NCBI RefSeq assembly: GCF_029962835.1
Contig: NC_080577.1
Coordinates: 9,214,501 to 9,278,500 of the forward strand
DNA length: 64,000 bases
Direction of reading: 5' to 3'
From: Magnolia sinica
Lineage: Eukaryota > Streptophyta > Magnoliopsida > Magnoliales > Magnoliaceae
This document shows positions 1 through 12,900 of this stretch, in pieces (positions within the stretch are counted from its first letter, which is position 1; each line of letters opens with the position of its first letter). A program made the translations under genes and the position numbers. The notes below the pieces were generated by a model. The model worked only from the letters and a program-made list of their open reading frames with translations. It had not been told where the DNA came from and did no database searches.

Positions 1-404
1 CGTACGTGGAATCCAAACCGTGCATCTGGTGGGTGACCTTGTTTGGAATCGCTGCGGTTTAGTTGTGTAACTTCAGCCTGATGGGGTGCAGCTGATGACT
101 AGCTTGGACATCACTGTGGACCCCACAAATAGTGAGTGAGAATGCACAGCAGCAGTTCGAAATAACAGCCATAGATGGGATGGATAAGATCTAGTACCCT
201 AAATTAATTTTGGGGCCCATCATATAAAGGTTAAATCAACACAATTCCACACTCGCATAAAACACATGCATCATAACAGTAGGTACATAATTATAATGCA
301 ATTAGTACAGCACTTTCATGCAAATAAATATAATCATGTAAGTCCACATCCAACTTGAATTACATTTTGTTAGTATATGCCCCAAAACATACACATCAAC
401 CATT

Positions 405-409
<5 letters not shown>
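1..409. other. Intergenic, no gene seen
   Basis: Short AT-rich spacer. The first ~60 bases resemble degraded foldback-repeat sequence (GTGGGTGACC, 'aaaccgtgcatc'), but no element ends can be drawn. The small open frames here come from the adjacent GA microsatellite. Confidence 0.4.

Positions 410-470
<61 letters not shown>
410..470. repeat. (GA)n microsatellite
   Basis: About 30 uninterrupted GA dinucleotides, followed by an AGAAA-rich tail. It gives rise to spurious open frames of Arg-Glu or Ser-Leu repeats on both strands. Confidence 0.95.
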
Positions 471-473
<3 letters not shown>

Positions 474-830
474 AAAGAAAAGAAAAGATAACACACGTGG
501 ATTAGAAATTATCATATGCAGTCGACCGCATGGAAACTTGCCATGCAAATGAGTTGTTGAAGCCCCCTTAATCACCCAGCACGAACAACAGGTGGGCCAC
601 ATTATAAAAAATAATAAAAAAAAAATACAGATAACTGCCCAAAAACCTTCTTATTCTTGTGTGGCCCACTTAATGTTTGAATTTGTTTGATTTTTGCACC
701 GTGTGATCTTCATATCTATCAAAACACTTAAATGGGATGGATGTCATCGAACACAAGAGGTGAACCCCACTGCATGTGATCATTTCTCATGTATATAGTA
801 TAGTGATATAATAATCAAACACCATTGAAA

Positions 831-836
831 TTTATT
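831..836 (-). terminator. Poly(A) signal AATAAA of the Ole e 1-like gene
   Basis: TTTATT on the plus strand reads AATAAA on the minus strand, 24-30 nt after the TAA stop. It is rather close to the stop, so the 3' UTR would be short unless a later site is used. Confidence 0.45.
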
Positions 837-860
837 AAGTTGAGAGAAGAATCGGCAGAA

Positions 861-1419
861 TTATTTTTTCTTGCGGAAACCTACTTCTTTGAGAGCCTCG
901 GCACAACCAGCCACATCATTATCTATCATGAATCCCAAGGGATTAGCGTAACGGATGTTTGATTCAATGCCGGCATTCCTAGTGAGGACGATGGGTCCAC
1001 GGTCACGCTCAGGGTCTAATTTTTGGCAATCTTTTCTTGGGCTACTCACAGCCACAGCTTCGCACATCTCTTCTTCATGGTCCCCACCAACTCGAATGTT
1101 GTAACCGCCTGTCTCGTTCGTAACACCCTCAGCAGTGAAAGTTATTTCATTAGTTATAAGGCTCTTGCATTCGATCTTCACTTTCGCACCTACAACACCC
1201 AATGAATTTGAATATACATGGAAATGAATATGGAATTGACTATGAAGAAAATCAATCACCTGCAATGTTTTCACTCAAACGGGTTTCGAAGCCGGCACGG
1301 CAGGTGTCGCAGTATACCGTGCCTTGCACGCGTAGGTATTCAACGCAAGAGGCGAAGCTTAAGAGAGAGAAAAGACAAAGGGAAGCTGCAAGGATGGAAA
1401 GAGCATTGAATTTTGCCAT
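861..1419 (-). CDS. Ole e 1-like secreted protein (pollen allergen / C13 family), 2 exons
   Basis: Small secreted, cysteine-rich extracellular protein of the Ole e 1 / pollen-specific C13 family. Members are apoplastic or wall-associated and of poorly known function. Exons, read on the minus strand, are 1419-1260 and 1189-861. The intron is 70 bp, starts GTGATT, ends TTGTAG, and splits the Gly codon of NIAGAKVK. The product is 162 aa, typical for the family. Residues 1-25 form a hydrophobic signal peptide (LCLFSLLSFAS). The family signature VQGTVYCDTCR is at 31-41. Further Cys lie at 61, 96, 108 and 149, and the tail is basic (RKKK). The ATG at 1419 was chosen because it starts the signal peptide. 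The ATG at 1274 used by a simple open frame lies inside the intron. A TATATA box is at 1475-1480, a G-box CACGTG at 1659-1664, and an AATAAA poly(A) signal 25 bp past the stop. Tissue specificity cannot be read from sequence. Confidence 0.9.
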
Positions 1420-1474
1420 TGATCTTTTTTTTTTTTTTTATCCTTCTTCTTTTGTGTAGAGGAGAGCGAAAGAG

Positions 1475-1480
1475 TATATA
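1475..1480 (-). promoter_or_regulatory. Putative TATA box of the Ole e 1-like gene
   Basis: TATATA on the minus strand, 56 bp upstream of the ATG. Transcription would start near 1450, giving a leader of about 30 nt. Confidence 0.55.
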
Positions 1481-1935
1481 AGATTTAAGGGAGGGTGCAA
1501 CGGTTGCTGTTATAACGGCATTTCTGTTTTAATGTTGGGAGGAAAAGGTAGTGGCAGTTACGTGAGGTTGAGAGGGTGAAGAATGGATTGACCGATTCCT
1601 TGTTGGTTACGCAACCCATTCAGCTGGCAGTTAGTTACCTCGCTCGTGTGTCAAAAATCACGTGGGGCCACACATTATGAGGAAAATGGTTGATTGCTAT
1701 AGAAATGAACCAACGGTCAAGATCTATTTACGTTTGATAATCTACTTGATGCATGGAGTTGTTCAATCTTTGCTCTAGCATACTTAGAAATGTGTGTCGC
1801 ATTGCTAATGGCCTGGATCTTGTACACGTGTGCGATGTTGGATTCTTTTTGCTGAAAAAGTCCCGCCATCTCATCATCGACTATACAGTTTGGACGCGGA
1901 TGGTGGATCCAGCCAGGTGGGTGCAACCCTTATCA

Positions 1936-2205
1936 TGGGGCCCACCTCGATGTATGTTTTGTATATCCACACCCGTCCATCAGTTTTGGCAGCTGATTTT
2001 AGGGCATGTTCCCAAAAATGAAGCTGATACAAATCTCAGGTGACCACACAGTAGGGAATGAATTCCCACCATTAAAAGCTTCTTGGGGGCCACAGTTTTG
2101 AATCAAGCGCTATATGTGTTTTCCATTCATCAATGTCCGTGGGACCTTATCAACAGGTTGAATTGCAAATAAGCATTACGCGTGGACCCCTTGGCGTTCA
2201 ACACA
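1936..2205. repeat. Foldback element copy A (partial)
   Basis: Left arm plus centre of the palindromic 0.4-kb family: GGGGCCCACC..GATGTATG, then CCGTCCATC, 'aaaatgaagc', 'caccattaaaag' and 'aacaggttga'. The right arm is missing after about 2190. Confidence 0.7.
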
Positions 2206-2493
2206 TACATTGTTAAGAAATGGTCAGCCAGGCAATCTATGTACCAAAATGAATGTGGATTCCCTAATCAGCCAGGCCAAGTTTTTCATTAATTACAAGA
2301 GAAATAAAAAAATGCATCAATCCAAAGTGCTCGTGGACGTGCAGCTCAATAACTGTACTACCCTGATTTTATTTTATTTTATTTTTTGGCATATATGCCC
2401 CGCCTCATGAATGGACCGGATCTCTTACACCGTCACATCAAGGCAGCTAATTGAATCACGTCCCTTAATCCTCATTAAGGATGAGAAGTATCA

Positions 2494-2496
<3 letters not shown>

Positions 2497-2550
<54 letters not shown>
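2497..2550. repeat. (TA)n microsatellite, left flank of Micron-like element
   Basis: About 27 perfect TA units that stop abruptly at the left end of the 2551-2957 repeat. A second TA array borders its right end. Confidence 0.9.
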
Positions 2551-2553
<3 letters not shown>

Positions 2554-2954
2554 ACGCTCACTTACGAACCAGTTCGTACGTACTACGTACGAACTTTTTT
2601 GAGAACCCATCATACGTGATGTGGATCCATAATCTGAACCGTTCATGTGAAGGAGAACCCATCATACGTGATGTGGATCCATAATCTGAACCGTTCATGT
2701 GAAGCAGCACCTCGTGAATCCCCCTGGGCCCAAGTTTCACTTTGATCTAAAACTTTATGGGCCATGGAAAATGAAAACAGTTTCCTCCCTTGATTTGCAT
2801 TTCTCTTTTCTATGGCCCACCATAATTATATATCGGGGTGAAAATTTGTCACATGAAGTTTCATGGGATTCCGCATCACATGGACCGTTCAGATTAGACA
2901 TCCATGGCACGTGTGCAAAGGTGCGCACGTGCCTAAGTGCGCAGGGGAGCATGA

Positions 2955-2957
<3 letters not shown>
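2551..2957. mobile_element. TA-flanked foldback element (Micron-like), family 2
   Basis: A 0.4-kb element lying exactly between two long (TA)n arrays. Its body matches the inverted-repeat element at 49973-50336: 'gaaacagtttcctccc' against 'gaaactgtttcc', a shared 'gcatcacatg..ctgttcag' block, and 'gtgcaaaggtgcgca' near the right end. The left part carries a 52-bp tandem duplication beginning at 2601 and 2653. Rice Micron elements are MITE-like and likewise sit between TA microsatellites. Assignment to that class is by analogy. Confidence 0.55.
2601..2704. repeat. 52-bp tandem duplication
   Basis: Two essentially identical copies of a 52-bp unit starting GAGAACCCATCATACG, at 2601 and 2653. 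The near-perfect identity points to a recent event inside the TA-flanked element. Confidence 0.9.

Positions 2958-3027
<70 letters not shown>
2958..3027. repeat. (TA)n microsatellite, right flank of Micron-like element
   Basis: About 35 perfect TA units directly after the element's right end (GAGCATGACTCA). Confidence 0.9.
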
Positions 3028-3028
<1 letters not shown>

Positions 3029-3941
3029 TATTGGGATATCAATCACATTGCTTGCTCGGATGTTTTAACTCGCGAAGAAAATATCCAGGCAAAAGAATGT
3101 GCTAGCTTAGGACTTCAGGGCAGGGCCACTGGCTGACCAGAAAAGTTAATTGGGATCATGGTTCTCGCTCGAAAGAGCAGGTGAAACCAATGGAGGATAC
3201 AATGCCATCCCAGATGACATTGCCTCGGGAGAAACAACTCTCCCCAGCTGAGTTTAAACTCATAACATGTCAATCCTCTTTCACATATTCCAGGCCCATT
3301 GATTTGATCATCACTGTTGCTACAGGTGGGTCCACAGTCACCAGGCTCTTTAATAAACCCTCAAAAAGCCCTTTGGCACAGATGGGTTAGTGATTTGTTA
3401 GGGATGATCAGACTTTTTTTTACTCTGCATCCTATTGTTGATTTGGATGGCAGTGGCGGGTGGTTTTTGGATTGTCATTGGCACACATAAATGCAATAAT
3501 CTCCTTTTCAACCAGATTATGCTCTATTGGGAATAAGACTTTGCTCAACGGCTCAACACATTGAGAAAATTTCAGTTTCCAACTTACAAAATGTAAGATG
3601 GTGCTAGTAGTGATCGTTGATGTCAGGCACCCAAAACACTGACAGTGTGCTGTAGTTCAAATGCTCACATCATCATACTGGGTACACCAATACAAAAAAG
3701 TACATCTCTAATCTAGCAAATACCAGTTCTCACTGGACATTTAACATCAGCAAAGCTAAACGATTGGGATTGAAAGTGAAACACAAACCCAAATAATCCA
3801 ACTATATTGCATACATGGAACTCCAAATGACAAAAGCTACGGAGCCAAGAGGTGCAATGGGATTCCCAACAACCCCATGAGAAAAAAGTATCCTCCTGTT
3901 TACCCGAGAGACATGGCTCTTGGGCTTCAATTCCACTTGCA
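3028..3941 (-). other. Probable 3' UTR and downstream flank of the 14-3-3 gene
   Basis: This stretch lies directly downstream of the 14-3-3 stop codon. No coding frame resembles a known protein and no repeat ends are clear. Part of it, probably 3.5-3.94 kb, should be the 3' UTR. I see no canonical AATAAA to fix the end. Confidence 0.4.
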
Positions 3942-6900
3942 TCACTGCACGACATTTCACATATATTAGATGGACTCGCATTCAAGTAAATCGGCCAAAT
4001 AGAAAAATAAAATAAAATTATTGCTCCACAATTCAATGCAGAGAGCAAATGAAGAAACTCACCTCTGCATCTTCAGCTCCACCAGCTCTTGCGCTGCTGC
4101 TGTCCATCTTCTGAGGGTCTTCTGTCAGCAAATAGGTGTGTGCCAAAAGCCAGTGAGAAATGACAAAAACAGCAGAATGGCCGTGATGAAGATAGTAGTT
4201 GATAAGCAAATATCTCGAGTGATTGTAACCTAGTGAGTAACACACGTGTTGCGCCCATGAATGAGGGCATTCATATGTCCAAAAGGCATACAATAATAAT
4301 CACCAAAATTGAATGTATCTCGATACTTCAGCACTTCAGACACAGGACCACTGAAATTAATGAAACACTAACCAACCAGTCAAAAGATTGCTCTGGATCA
4401 TTGCTCAATTATTTGTTGACAAAAGAAAATTAAAACAGTTAAAAATTCAGCTATTAAGTTAACATTTTCTTTTCCCTAACATGTAAAATGCAGCTATTAA
4501 GCCACCAAAATTCAGATCCTGCCATGCGAATACACAGCAGTGCCTGAACCAGCTAACAGTTCAAAAGAAGCATGCCTTTCCACACATCTTGACGATCAGC
4601 TAACAAAGGTAAGGGACACCAATTGGGGGTTTTCTTCGCCTCAGAAAAGAAAATGTTGTCCATGACTCCATGGTAAACATGAGAGCTACAGAATACTTGG
4701 ACATCTAAAGCCAGTCTAATTCTAATAGAGAGGCTTTTTTCCCTACATTTGCAGTGGTAATATAAGTCAGCTGAGGGCAGAATGTAGCCTGTGTACAAGG
4801 CAAATATGGGACACGGAGCCCAGGAGGGCGCTCCTCCCACCTGGCTGCCAGACCAGCTTATGGACAAGATTTTTCAATAGTCACCACGCTCATTATAACA
4901 GTACTCACTCTATACAATGTTATGTAATGAAACACACCTGTCAAATAATATCCATTATTTAATATATTATTTTTAAAGGTCATTGCTTTGAACAGAATAC
5001 CTGCTGATATATACACAGTGGGGTTTTAATCCAATGGCATTACATCACGGCAGTGTTTGAAATATCAGTATCACGTTATATATCGCACCCTTGGGATGTA
5101 GATATATCGTTTGTATCGGGAAATTTATCGCACTTTTTGGAAAACACTGGGAAAATTGTTGAAATTTTCAATGAAACTTCAGGGATAGTTTAAAAAAAAA
5201 AAAAAAAAAAAAAAACCTTAACACACTTTTAAAACATAACATCTCCAAAAAGAAATGCACATTATCATAGGTTTCCTTTGTATAGAGTCCTAAGCCATGC
5301 ATTGTCTGATTGAACTAATGCAATTATATTCAAAATGAATGCAATAATATTTAGAGTGTATGTGATGAACATTTCATCAAACACTCCTAAATACTTAGAA
5401 ATTAGTCTCAATTGACAACTGGTTGAAGGGAATTTTTTTTTAAAAAAAAACAAATTAATATTTTAATATTTTGTTTAAATTTTTTTTTAAAAATTATTTT
5501 TATTTTCCAAAATTTGACAAGGATTTACCAAATCCGTAGATCAGCCCTCACACATTCTTGATTTCATGGTTGGAGTGCAACATTGCAAGCAATATGGGAG
5601 AAATTGGGAAATTTTCGAAATTTCCTAAATTTTTTCCAAATCGGACCACCTACACTCAAAATTTGAAATTAGTGTGTATGTGATGATCGTTTCACCTAAT
5701 ACTCTTAAATACTTTGAAATTAGTCTTAATTGACAAATGGTTGAAGGAAAATTTTGAAACATGGAGAACATGAAAAACCAATGGATATCGAAATCAAAGC
5801 TCCAACTCCATGAATTTTCATGCAAAACATGAAGAACCAATGGATATCGAAATCAAAGCTCCAACTCCATGAATTTTCATACAAAACATGAAAAACCAAT
5901 GGATATCGAAATCAAAGCTCCAACTCCATGAATTTTCATGCAAAACATGAAGAACCAATGGATATCGAAATCAAAGCTCCAACTCCATGAATTTTCATGC
6001 AAAACATGAAGAACCAATGGATTTTTAATCATTTGATACTGATTTTAAAAAAGGAGATTGGAAATTGAAAATGCTCAGCGGATCAAACATGTGGGATATA
6101 TCGGCACTACCTATGCGATTCGTATGGCATAGGTGGGATACAAGATATATCGTCAATATTTAAAACATTGCATCACGGTAGCCAGTAGGTAATGCTATTT
6201 TCAATAAATAAATAAATAACAGCTATTATGTTCTCCTGGGCCCAACCCATCCCATTTTTTCCATTTTCTGTTTATTTCCCTTCCATGAGAACAATGTCAA
6301 TCAACTGTCATAAGGTCGTACCATCATTTTTCACTCGTTGCAAGTGGAGAGGATCTTCAACAATGGCAGCAAAGGCTACTAAATTGAAAGCAAAGCCTAT
6401 CAGCTTTACAAGATTAATGAAAGCAATTCAGCCCTAACAGAGCTGATCCTTCATTAGAAACAACACCGATGCAGGACATGAAAATTAAATATGATATGTA
6501 AGATCTCAGGCTTTAGATTATACTAATTCAAAAACAATCACATAAAATTCCACATCCCACACATAAGTTCAAACATTCAAGCAAGGGGAATCTGTGCGGG
6601 TCCAGACCTACATAGGCTAGGATTGGATCAGTAAAATTATGAACCAAACGATACTCAAAGGAAAGTAAAAAATCATCTACACATGCACAGCAATTAGTCC
6701 CTAATCTAAAGGATTCACTAATTCCAATTCAGAGAACCCTAGGGTAAGAAAAGGGACAAATAAATTGAAAGTAATGCAATCTACGGTTAGGGTTAGGGAG
6801 AATAGGTATGAGAGGAGTAAAATATACGAAAATCTGAACCTGAAGATATTCCCCGCGCACGGACAGCGGGCCAGGCATGTCGCACGTGCGCAGGGGTCTG

Positions 6901-9900
6901 ACCGCACGTGCGAGGGGGCGCCAAACGCGGAAAGCGCCTCCTTGGCTCTAGTCGGCTAGGGGAGGGCTTCAAAACTCCCAAGTTTCGTGTCGATCGGATG
7001 CACGGTCTGTGCGTGATGCTCCGCTGAAGTTTCAGCCCTCCGTAGGGCCAGAATCTGGAATTCTGCTGTAAAGAGGAAAACTGTTACAATAAAGGACAGA
7101 TTTGAAGCGCGGATGGTGGTAGGAGACGAGAAATAGAGATGGTAAGGGATGAGGCGAATCGGGATCGATGTGGCTTCGCACCACGATAATTAGCCCTTCG
7201 ATGAAGGGAGGGCTTTGCACCCAATTGGATTTCCACAACTCGAGAACTCAGAAGAGTAGAAAAACACAGAATTTTTATTAAGTTTCAATAAGAAAAAAAA
7301 AAAAACCTACAAGGGGTGCCTATTTATAAGAAAACCCTATACTTCAAAACTCGCGCCATGTGCGCAACCTATTACTTGGCAATGAAGTAAACAAAAATAA
7401 AAACTAATCAAAGATATCTAAACCGTCCATGATACTCTAAATAACATTAATAAGTAAAACCTAAAATATAACATTAATTAGACTAGTAGGCCACGATTAT
7501 GAGATCCCATGATGGGCTTTACTTGACTATCGGGCCCACTCCAACGAACCAAAACTCCGTCTTCTAGCCTCCTTGCGTACGTGTGCATGTGCACGTGATG
7601 TTCCCATCAAACACCCGCAGAAAAAAAAAAAAGAAAAGAAAAGAAAAAAAAAGAAGCAAAAACAGGAAACTTCAGGAGACGGGGGCATGGAGAACCCTGG
7701 AAGTCGTTAAAAATTGATCCACTACTTGCAGCAGATAAATGCAGTGAAATATCCCCTTTACATGCTATTGGCATCATTTATTTCACATATTCTTCAGTAA
7801 ATTGACAATGAAACAGTATCGCCAACCCTTTTTATCTTCCCTTCCAGTACAGTAGAAGATTGTTTGCCTGCCAAGCAATCAAAGGCTTGCAAACATGCAT
7901 TACTTGAAAGGAGCTGGATCTAAGCACTTCCTTGGGACAACACATGCTTTCACAACCTTCAAGTACAGTTTTAACTAGCATCTATGCAAGTGAACAGAAA
8001 TCCTCTTGTGAGGGAGGTCTTTGTTCTAATTTCTGAACGAAGTAAAATGAAAAGAGCTTTAAGGCAACATACATCTAGACCCATACGTAATGGAGTCAAA
8101 ACTGGCAGGCTTCTTTAAGCTATGATGAGAAGGGTACAACAGCATACATTCTACATAAGATGGAAACAAAAGAATTCCCATGTTCAAGTTGGAGAAGGTA
8201 AAGCCAACGCTGATAGCACACAATCTCAGGAGTTTACCAGCTAGGGCCATCGACACTAAAAAAAACAACCCAAGGTCAAATTTCTCACAACTCTGCAAAT
8301 GATAGTACAGTAACCATAGTCTGCCAACCCGGTGACTTGACCCAGGACTCAGGCAAGTCAAGTCCACCAGGTCAACAACTGGGTGACTGGGTCGAGATAC
8401 GCCAGGATTGCACCTAAGTCAGTTACTTTGGAGTTGGGTAAAATTCAGCTGAATCAGCTCTAACATGGCAAGTAGTCAGGGTCAGAATCCAGGTTTGCGG
8501 TCTAGGAAGGTAACAAGGAACCGTCACCAAGTGAGCATGAAAACCCTCTGGCTATGGAAGTGTGAGATTGAGGAACCATTTGGTTACTGAGAAAGTTCCA
8601 TTCAGACAGATTCTTGTCCGGATAGGACACGTCCATGGTTTGTAACAACCATTAATCCGACTTTTTTTTTTGAAGCGAACAACCGTTATTCTGACAGCAT
8701 CACTAATTCCAATAAAGCCAAAGACAAGGCCTAAAAAAAAAAAAAACTGTGATTTGGACAATCCAGACACTGTTGGTTTTAGCTATTTTCCATAAGATGC
8801 GAGCAGCTAATCTTTGTTAGGGCTGTGAATAGGTCGACCTGGGGTTCACTATGGTGCAGATTTTGAATGGTTCTGGCTAGGCCTATTCATAATTTCATTT
8901 TGTCAGGCGCCCGGTCCATTGACAGTCCTAATCTTTGTACACACACATGCCACACGTGCCAAAGATGTGAATGTGCCATGAGTGATGTGCCACATTGGAC
9001 CGTCAAGCGTCCATATATGCTGATACCCATGTGTACATATGTCACATGTGCCATCGTGCATCTTCAAGCGGCCGAGATGTGCCACCGGCCCACCGCACAA
9101 GTTCAACCAACTCACATGTGCGACATGTACTAGTATAAATATACAAGTGCAGCACATGTCCACATGCTTGTTCAGACAGGGTGTTTAACAAACAATGGTT
9201 AGTACAACAAAATAGCCTATCCATACATGCCCATTCGGACAAGCCTATCTGGAATAAGTGTTTAAACACTTCCATGCGAATACAACTTTGATGGTAACCA
9301 CACAAGTCCTAAGTTGTCAATGTTTGCTAGAAACTAACAACCATGAAGACTGAACTCCAGAGCATTTAAGACAACCATAGCCATCATGGTGCTGGAGACA
9401 ACAATGGCAGCAGCAAAACTGGCAGCGATAACTACCAAGCCAGTGAGCCATGAAAACTGCTGATAGAAAGAGCACACTAATACTAGTTACACCTACAGTA
9501 AACCCTACTGGACGCTGCAAATTTTTTTTTAAAGGCATATACATTGGATGCTGCATCTCTTGAAGAATTTAGATAAGAGAGCCTAGGAATGTAAAATTGG
9601 TTCCCTGATGCTTATCCATGGTTAGGACCAATGTATGCCAAAACAGTTACGCAACGGCTGTTATGTAGCAGCAGTTGTAACCATTATGCGTTACAGGGCC
9701 GAAACAGCCGTTACAGAAAAAAAAAAAAAAAACACACAAAGGCCAGTAATGGTCTGAAACAGTTTTTTTTTCCAAAAAAAAAAAAATACTATAACTGCTG
9801 TTATGGCCCGTAATGTAACGGTAACAGCAATGGCCATTACGGCCACCGTTACCATTATGGAATACCTTGGTTAGGACAGCATTTTATGTGATATGTGATG

Positions 9901-12900
9901 CAATTAATTAGAACACAATGCAATCGAAGCCAAAAGACTATATCTTGCTTGTGAGGTAATCAGTTGGCACTGGTGGTTGATAGACAGTGAGATCCATCTC
10001 AGATTGAGCATGGGCTCAATACCAAATTACTAACAGCCAGGCAGTTTTGCCCAGATGAGATGAGAGTTGAAATTAGACTAGGAAGTATAGAATTGTGAAT
10101 TTAAACCGAACCATACAGTTAAATTCCTTTGGTTTGCGCAACAAGTCAAATCATGAATCACCATATAAAATGCATATTTTCCAACGTCATGCAGCAGTTA
10201 GCAGATCCGGAGAAAATATAAATAAGCACCAAAAACTTTTGTTCAACAGCTCATATATGTTATTATTCATAAAAAGGAAAAGGACAAATCATACATCAGA
10301 TTATTCATCCCATAAGAAAAGGAGAACCCATTTATGTGATGCATGTAGTGCTCAATATAAACACCATACCTTAGTTGGTTCTGAAATATCATCACCTCCT
10401 ACTTCTACATGCACTTCTACATACACATTGTACCTTTGTTCTGAAAGGTCACCATCTCCTATCCACGCACACATCATGCCTTTATTTATTTATTTATTTT
10501 TATTTTGTTCTCAACCTCCTGCTCCTACCTTTTCCTGGTCCTCACTGTTTCTTTGACTTGCCAATCTGACTCGACTCAAAACAGGAAGTCACTCTTCCCA
10601 GAGAGGCAATTCAAGCCTCGAGAATTTAGTGATTTTGCTTTTACCCATATGATATACACATTATGGAGCATATAATTACAAGTTCACATTCATATGCTCC
10701 AAAAATGCAACTTCCCCTTTTCTTCATAGTTTTCCTGTTTGTTTTTTTTTCTTTTTCTTTTCCCTATAACCTAACTAGCCACTCTAGAATGATTCTACAT
10801 GTCTGTACTCCAAAACATCACCTAACTTGTCACTCTAGAAAGATTCTACATTTCCCTACTCCAAAACATCAGTAGTTGTACTTGTGCCCATCTGAATAAT
10901 TTATTTATTTTTCTTTTCAAAGGCTACATATATTTTATTGAAACCAAGAAAATTTACAAAAGAGGTAATGAATCACCAACCATGAGTGACCCTCTCATCC
11001 ATGGTGTGCCGTAAAGGCTGTTAAGTAAAGGTAATGATGGCAACCGTTACACGTTACGGGGTCATAAAGGCCGTAACGGCCGTTACAGAAAAAATGACCC
11101 GTAAAGGCCGTTACAGCCCCCGTAATGGCCTGTTATGCCTCTTGTAAAGGCTGTAACGGTCTAAATTACAAGATATTCCTTTTTGTCATCATCTAAGCCT
11201 GATCCCAATTAACTAGAGTCAGCTACATGAATCCTGTCCCACTATTTCACCCTATCAAGGGTAAGACCTTCAGTTAGACCACAGGTCATGAAGTCTTTTC
11301 TGACCAACCCCATCCATATATTCCTTTTTATCTTTTATCCATTTAAATACAACAACCCTACCCAAGCAAACCAATGACCATGCTGTACCTGGGTCTCAAA
11401 TATTACCGAAATTAACCATGCAATAATGTGGAAAGATGCAGCATACCAGGAAAGGATCTGCTGAGGAATAGATCTATACCATGCAATGGATGATCACTTC
11501 AAACTGCAGAGCTAGAGCCCAGAATGGAGTTGAAAGAAATAAAAAGGAGCATCCATAGTTACACCTAACTTACCGCTCTATCAAACCTACATCATCTACG
11601 CATGGCTCAAATATTACTGAAATTAACCATGCAATAATGTGGAAAGACACGGCATACCAGAAAAGGATCTGCTGAGGAATAGATCCATACCAATCAATGG
11701 ATGATCACTTCAAAATTTGAAAGAAATAAAAAGGAGCATCCATATAGTTACACCTAACTTACCCCTCTATGAAGCTTACATCGTCTACACATGACTTTGC
11801 AACCAGATAGAGTAATGAGGAGCTTCTGAATTTTAAATCTAACAATGAAAGCATATGGGACATCGGGCAACCAATAAATTACCATGGAAGGGAGGCTGAA
11901 CAAGATACCCAAAACAAATACACTCTTGTTTGTTAACTTTTAGATTGACGATAAATAAAGGGATCCATCCACAGACTATGCAGCATGCATGTCTTTTAAA
12001 ACGAGTCTTCTTAGAAGAGTCGCATAGACCCAGGACAGTTATATATGAGGCATCTAGCAGGTGATTAACAATCCCCCTAAATATGCATGCACATATGTTC
12101 TTCCTATATTGAAAGTTGCCACCCTAGTTGGCCCACCTATTTCACTTGACGGCTGTCAAGGGTAATTAAAGTAACCAGAAAACATAGTGAATAGACCTCA
12201 TGTTTCTAAAAGGAAGATACATAATGGAGAGGAAAAAGACATGAATTATGTGCATACATACAATGCAGAAATTCAGTTTTGAACATCGTCCTAGACTTCA
12301 CATTCTCAACCATAGTTTGACTATTCGTCTGACTGTGATGGAACTTCGACTCAGTCAAGGCCAATCCAGTTTGGCACCATGAGTCTTGTACCATGGATCT
12401 GACTCAGATGAGTCAGTTACAGACTCGGACAATTCTGCATAGTCAGGCCAAGTTGACCTGTGCAACTCGTCCAGCCAAGAAGTGCATTAAAAAATATAAA
12501 AAATAATAATAATTTTAAAAAAAAAAAAACAAAAAAACAAAACAGCTGCCTTGCATCTGCCATAAGGACGCCATGCAGATAGCATGAACGCTGCCCATGG
12601 ATTTTCAGTTCTGGCAAGTGGGCCCATGGTTGGCAATTCAGATTGTTGATATGTCAAGGATCGCTGTGGATACACCACACTCCAAACAATTTTTCAGATT
12701 GGTGATCCATAGATACTCAGATGGACAGATAAGAAGAAAAAAGTAATCACAATACACATTTAACTGAAATAATAAACGTCATTGGATTCTTCCAGACCGG
12801 ATTTTTTTGGGGGCCGTGCTCCATTCAAGATGCGAATCAACAGACTGATGGTTTGGATTTACTGAACCATGGGCTCCATTTGCCAGAATTGGAAATATGG

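Noticed and set aside
302-602. Open frames of Ser-Leu or Arg-Glu repeats
   Set aside because: They are translations of the (GA)n microsatellite with no other coding features.
2699-3136. 145-residue open frame on the plus strand
   Set aside because: It runs through the Micron-like element and a (TA)n array (Ile-Tyr repeats). No domain, and repeat-derived.
5765-6022. CRISPR-like regular repeat
   Set aside because: The 59-bp units are directly adjacent with no unique spacers, and this is plant nuclear DNA. It is a simple tandem array.
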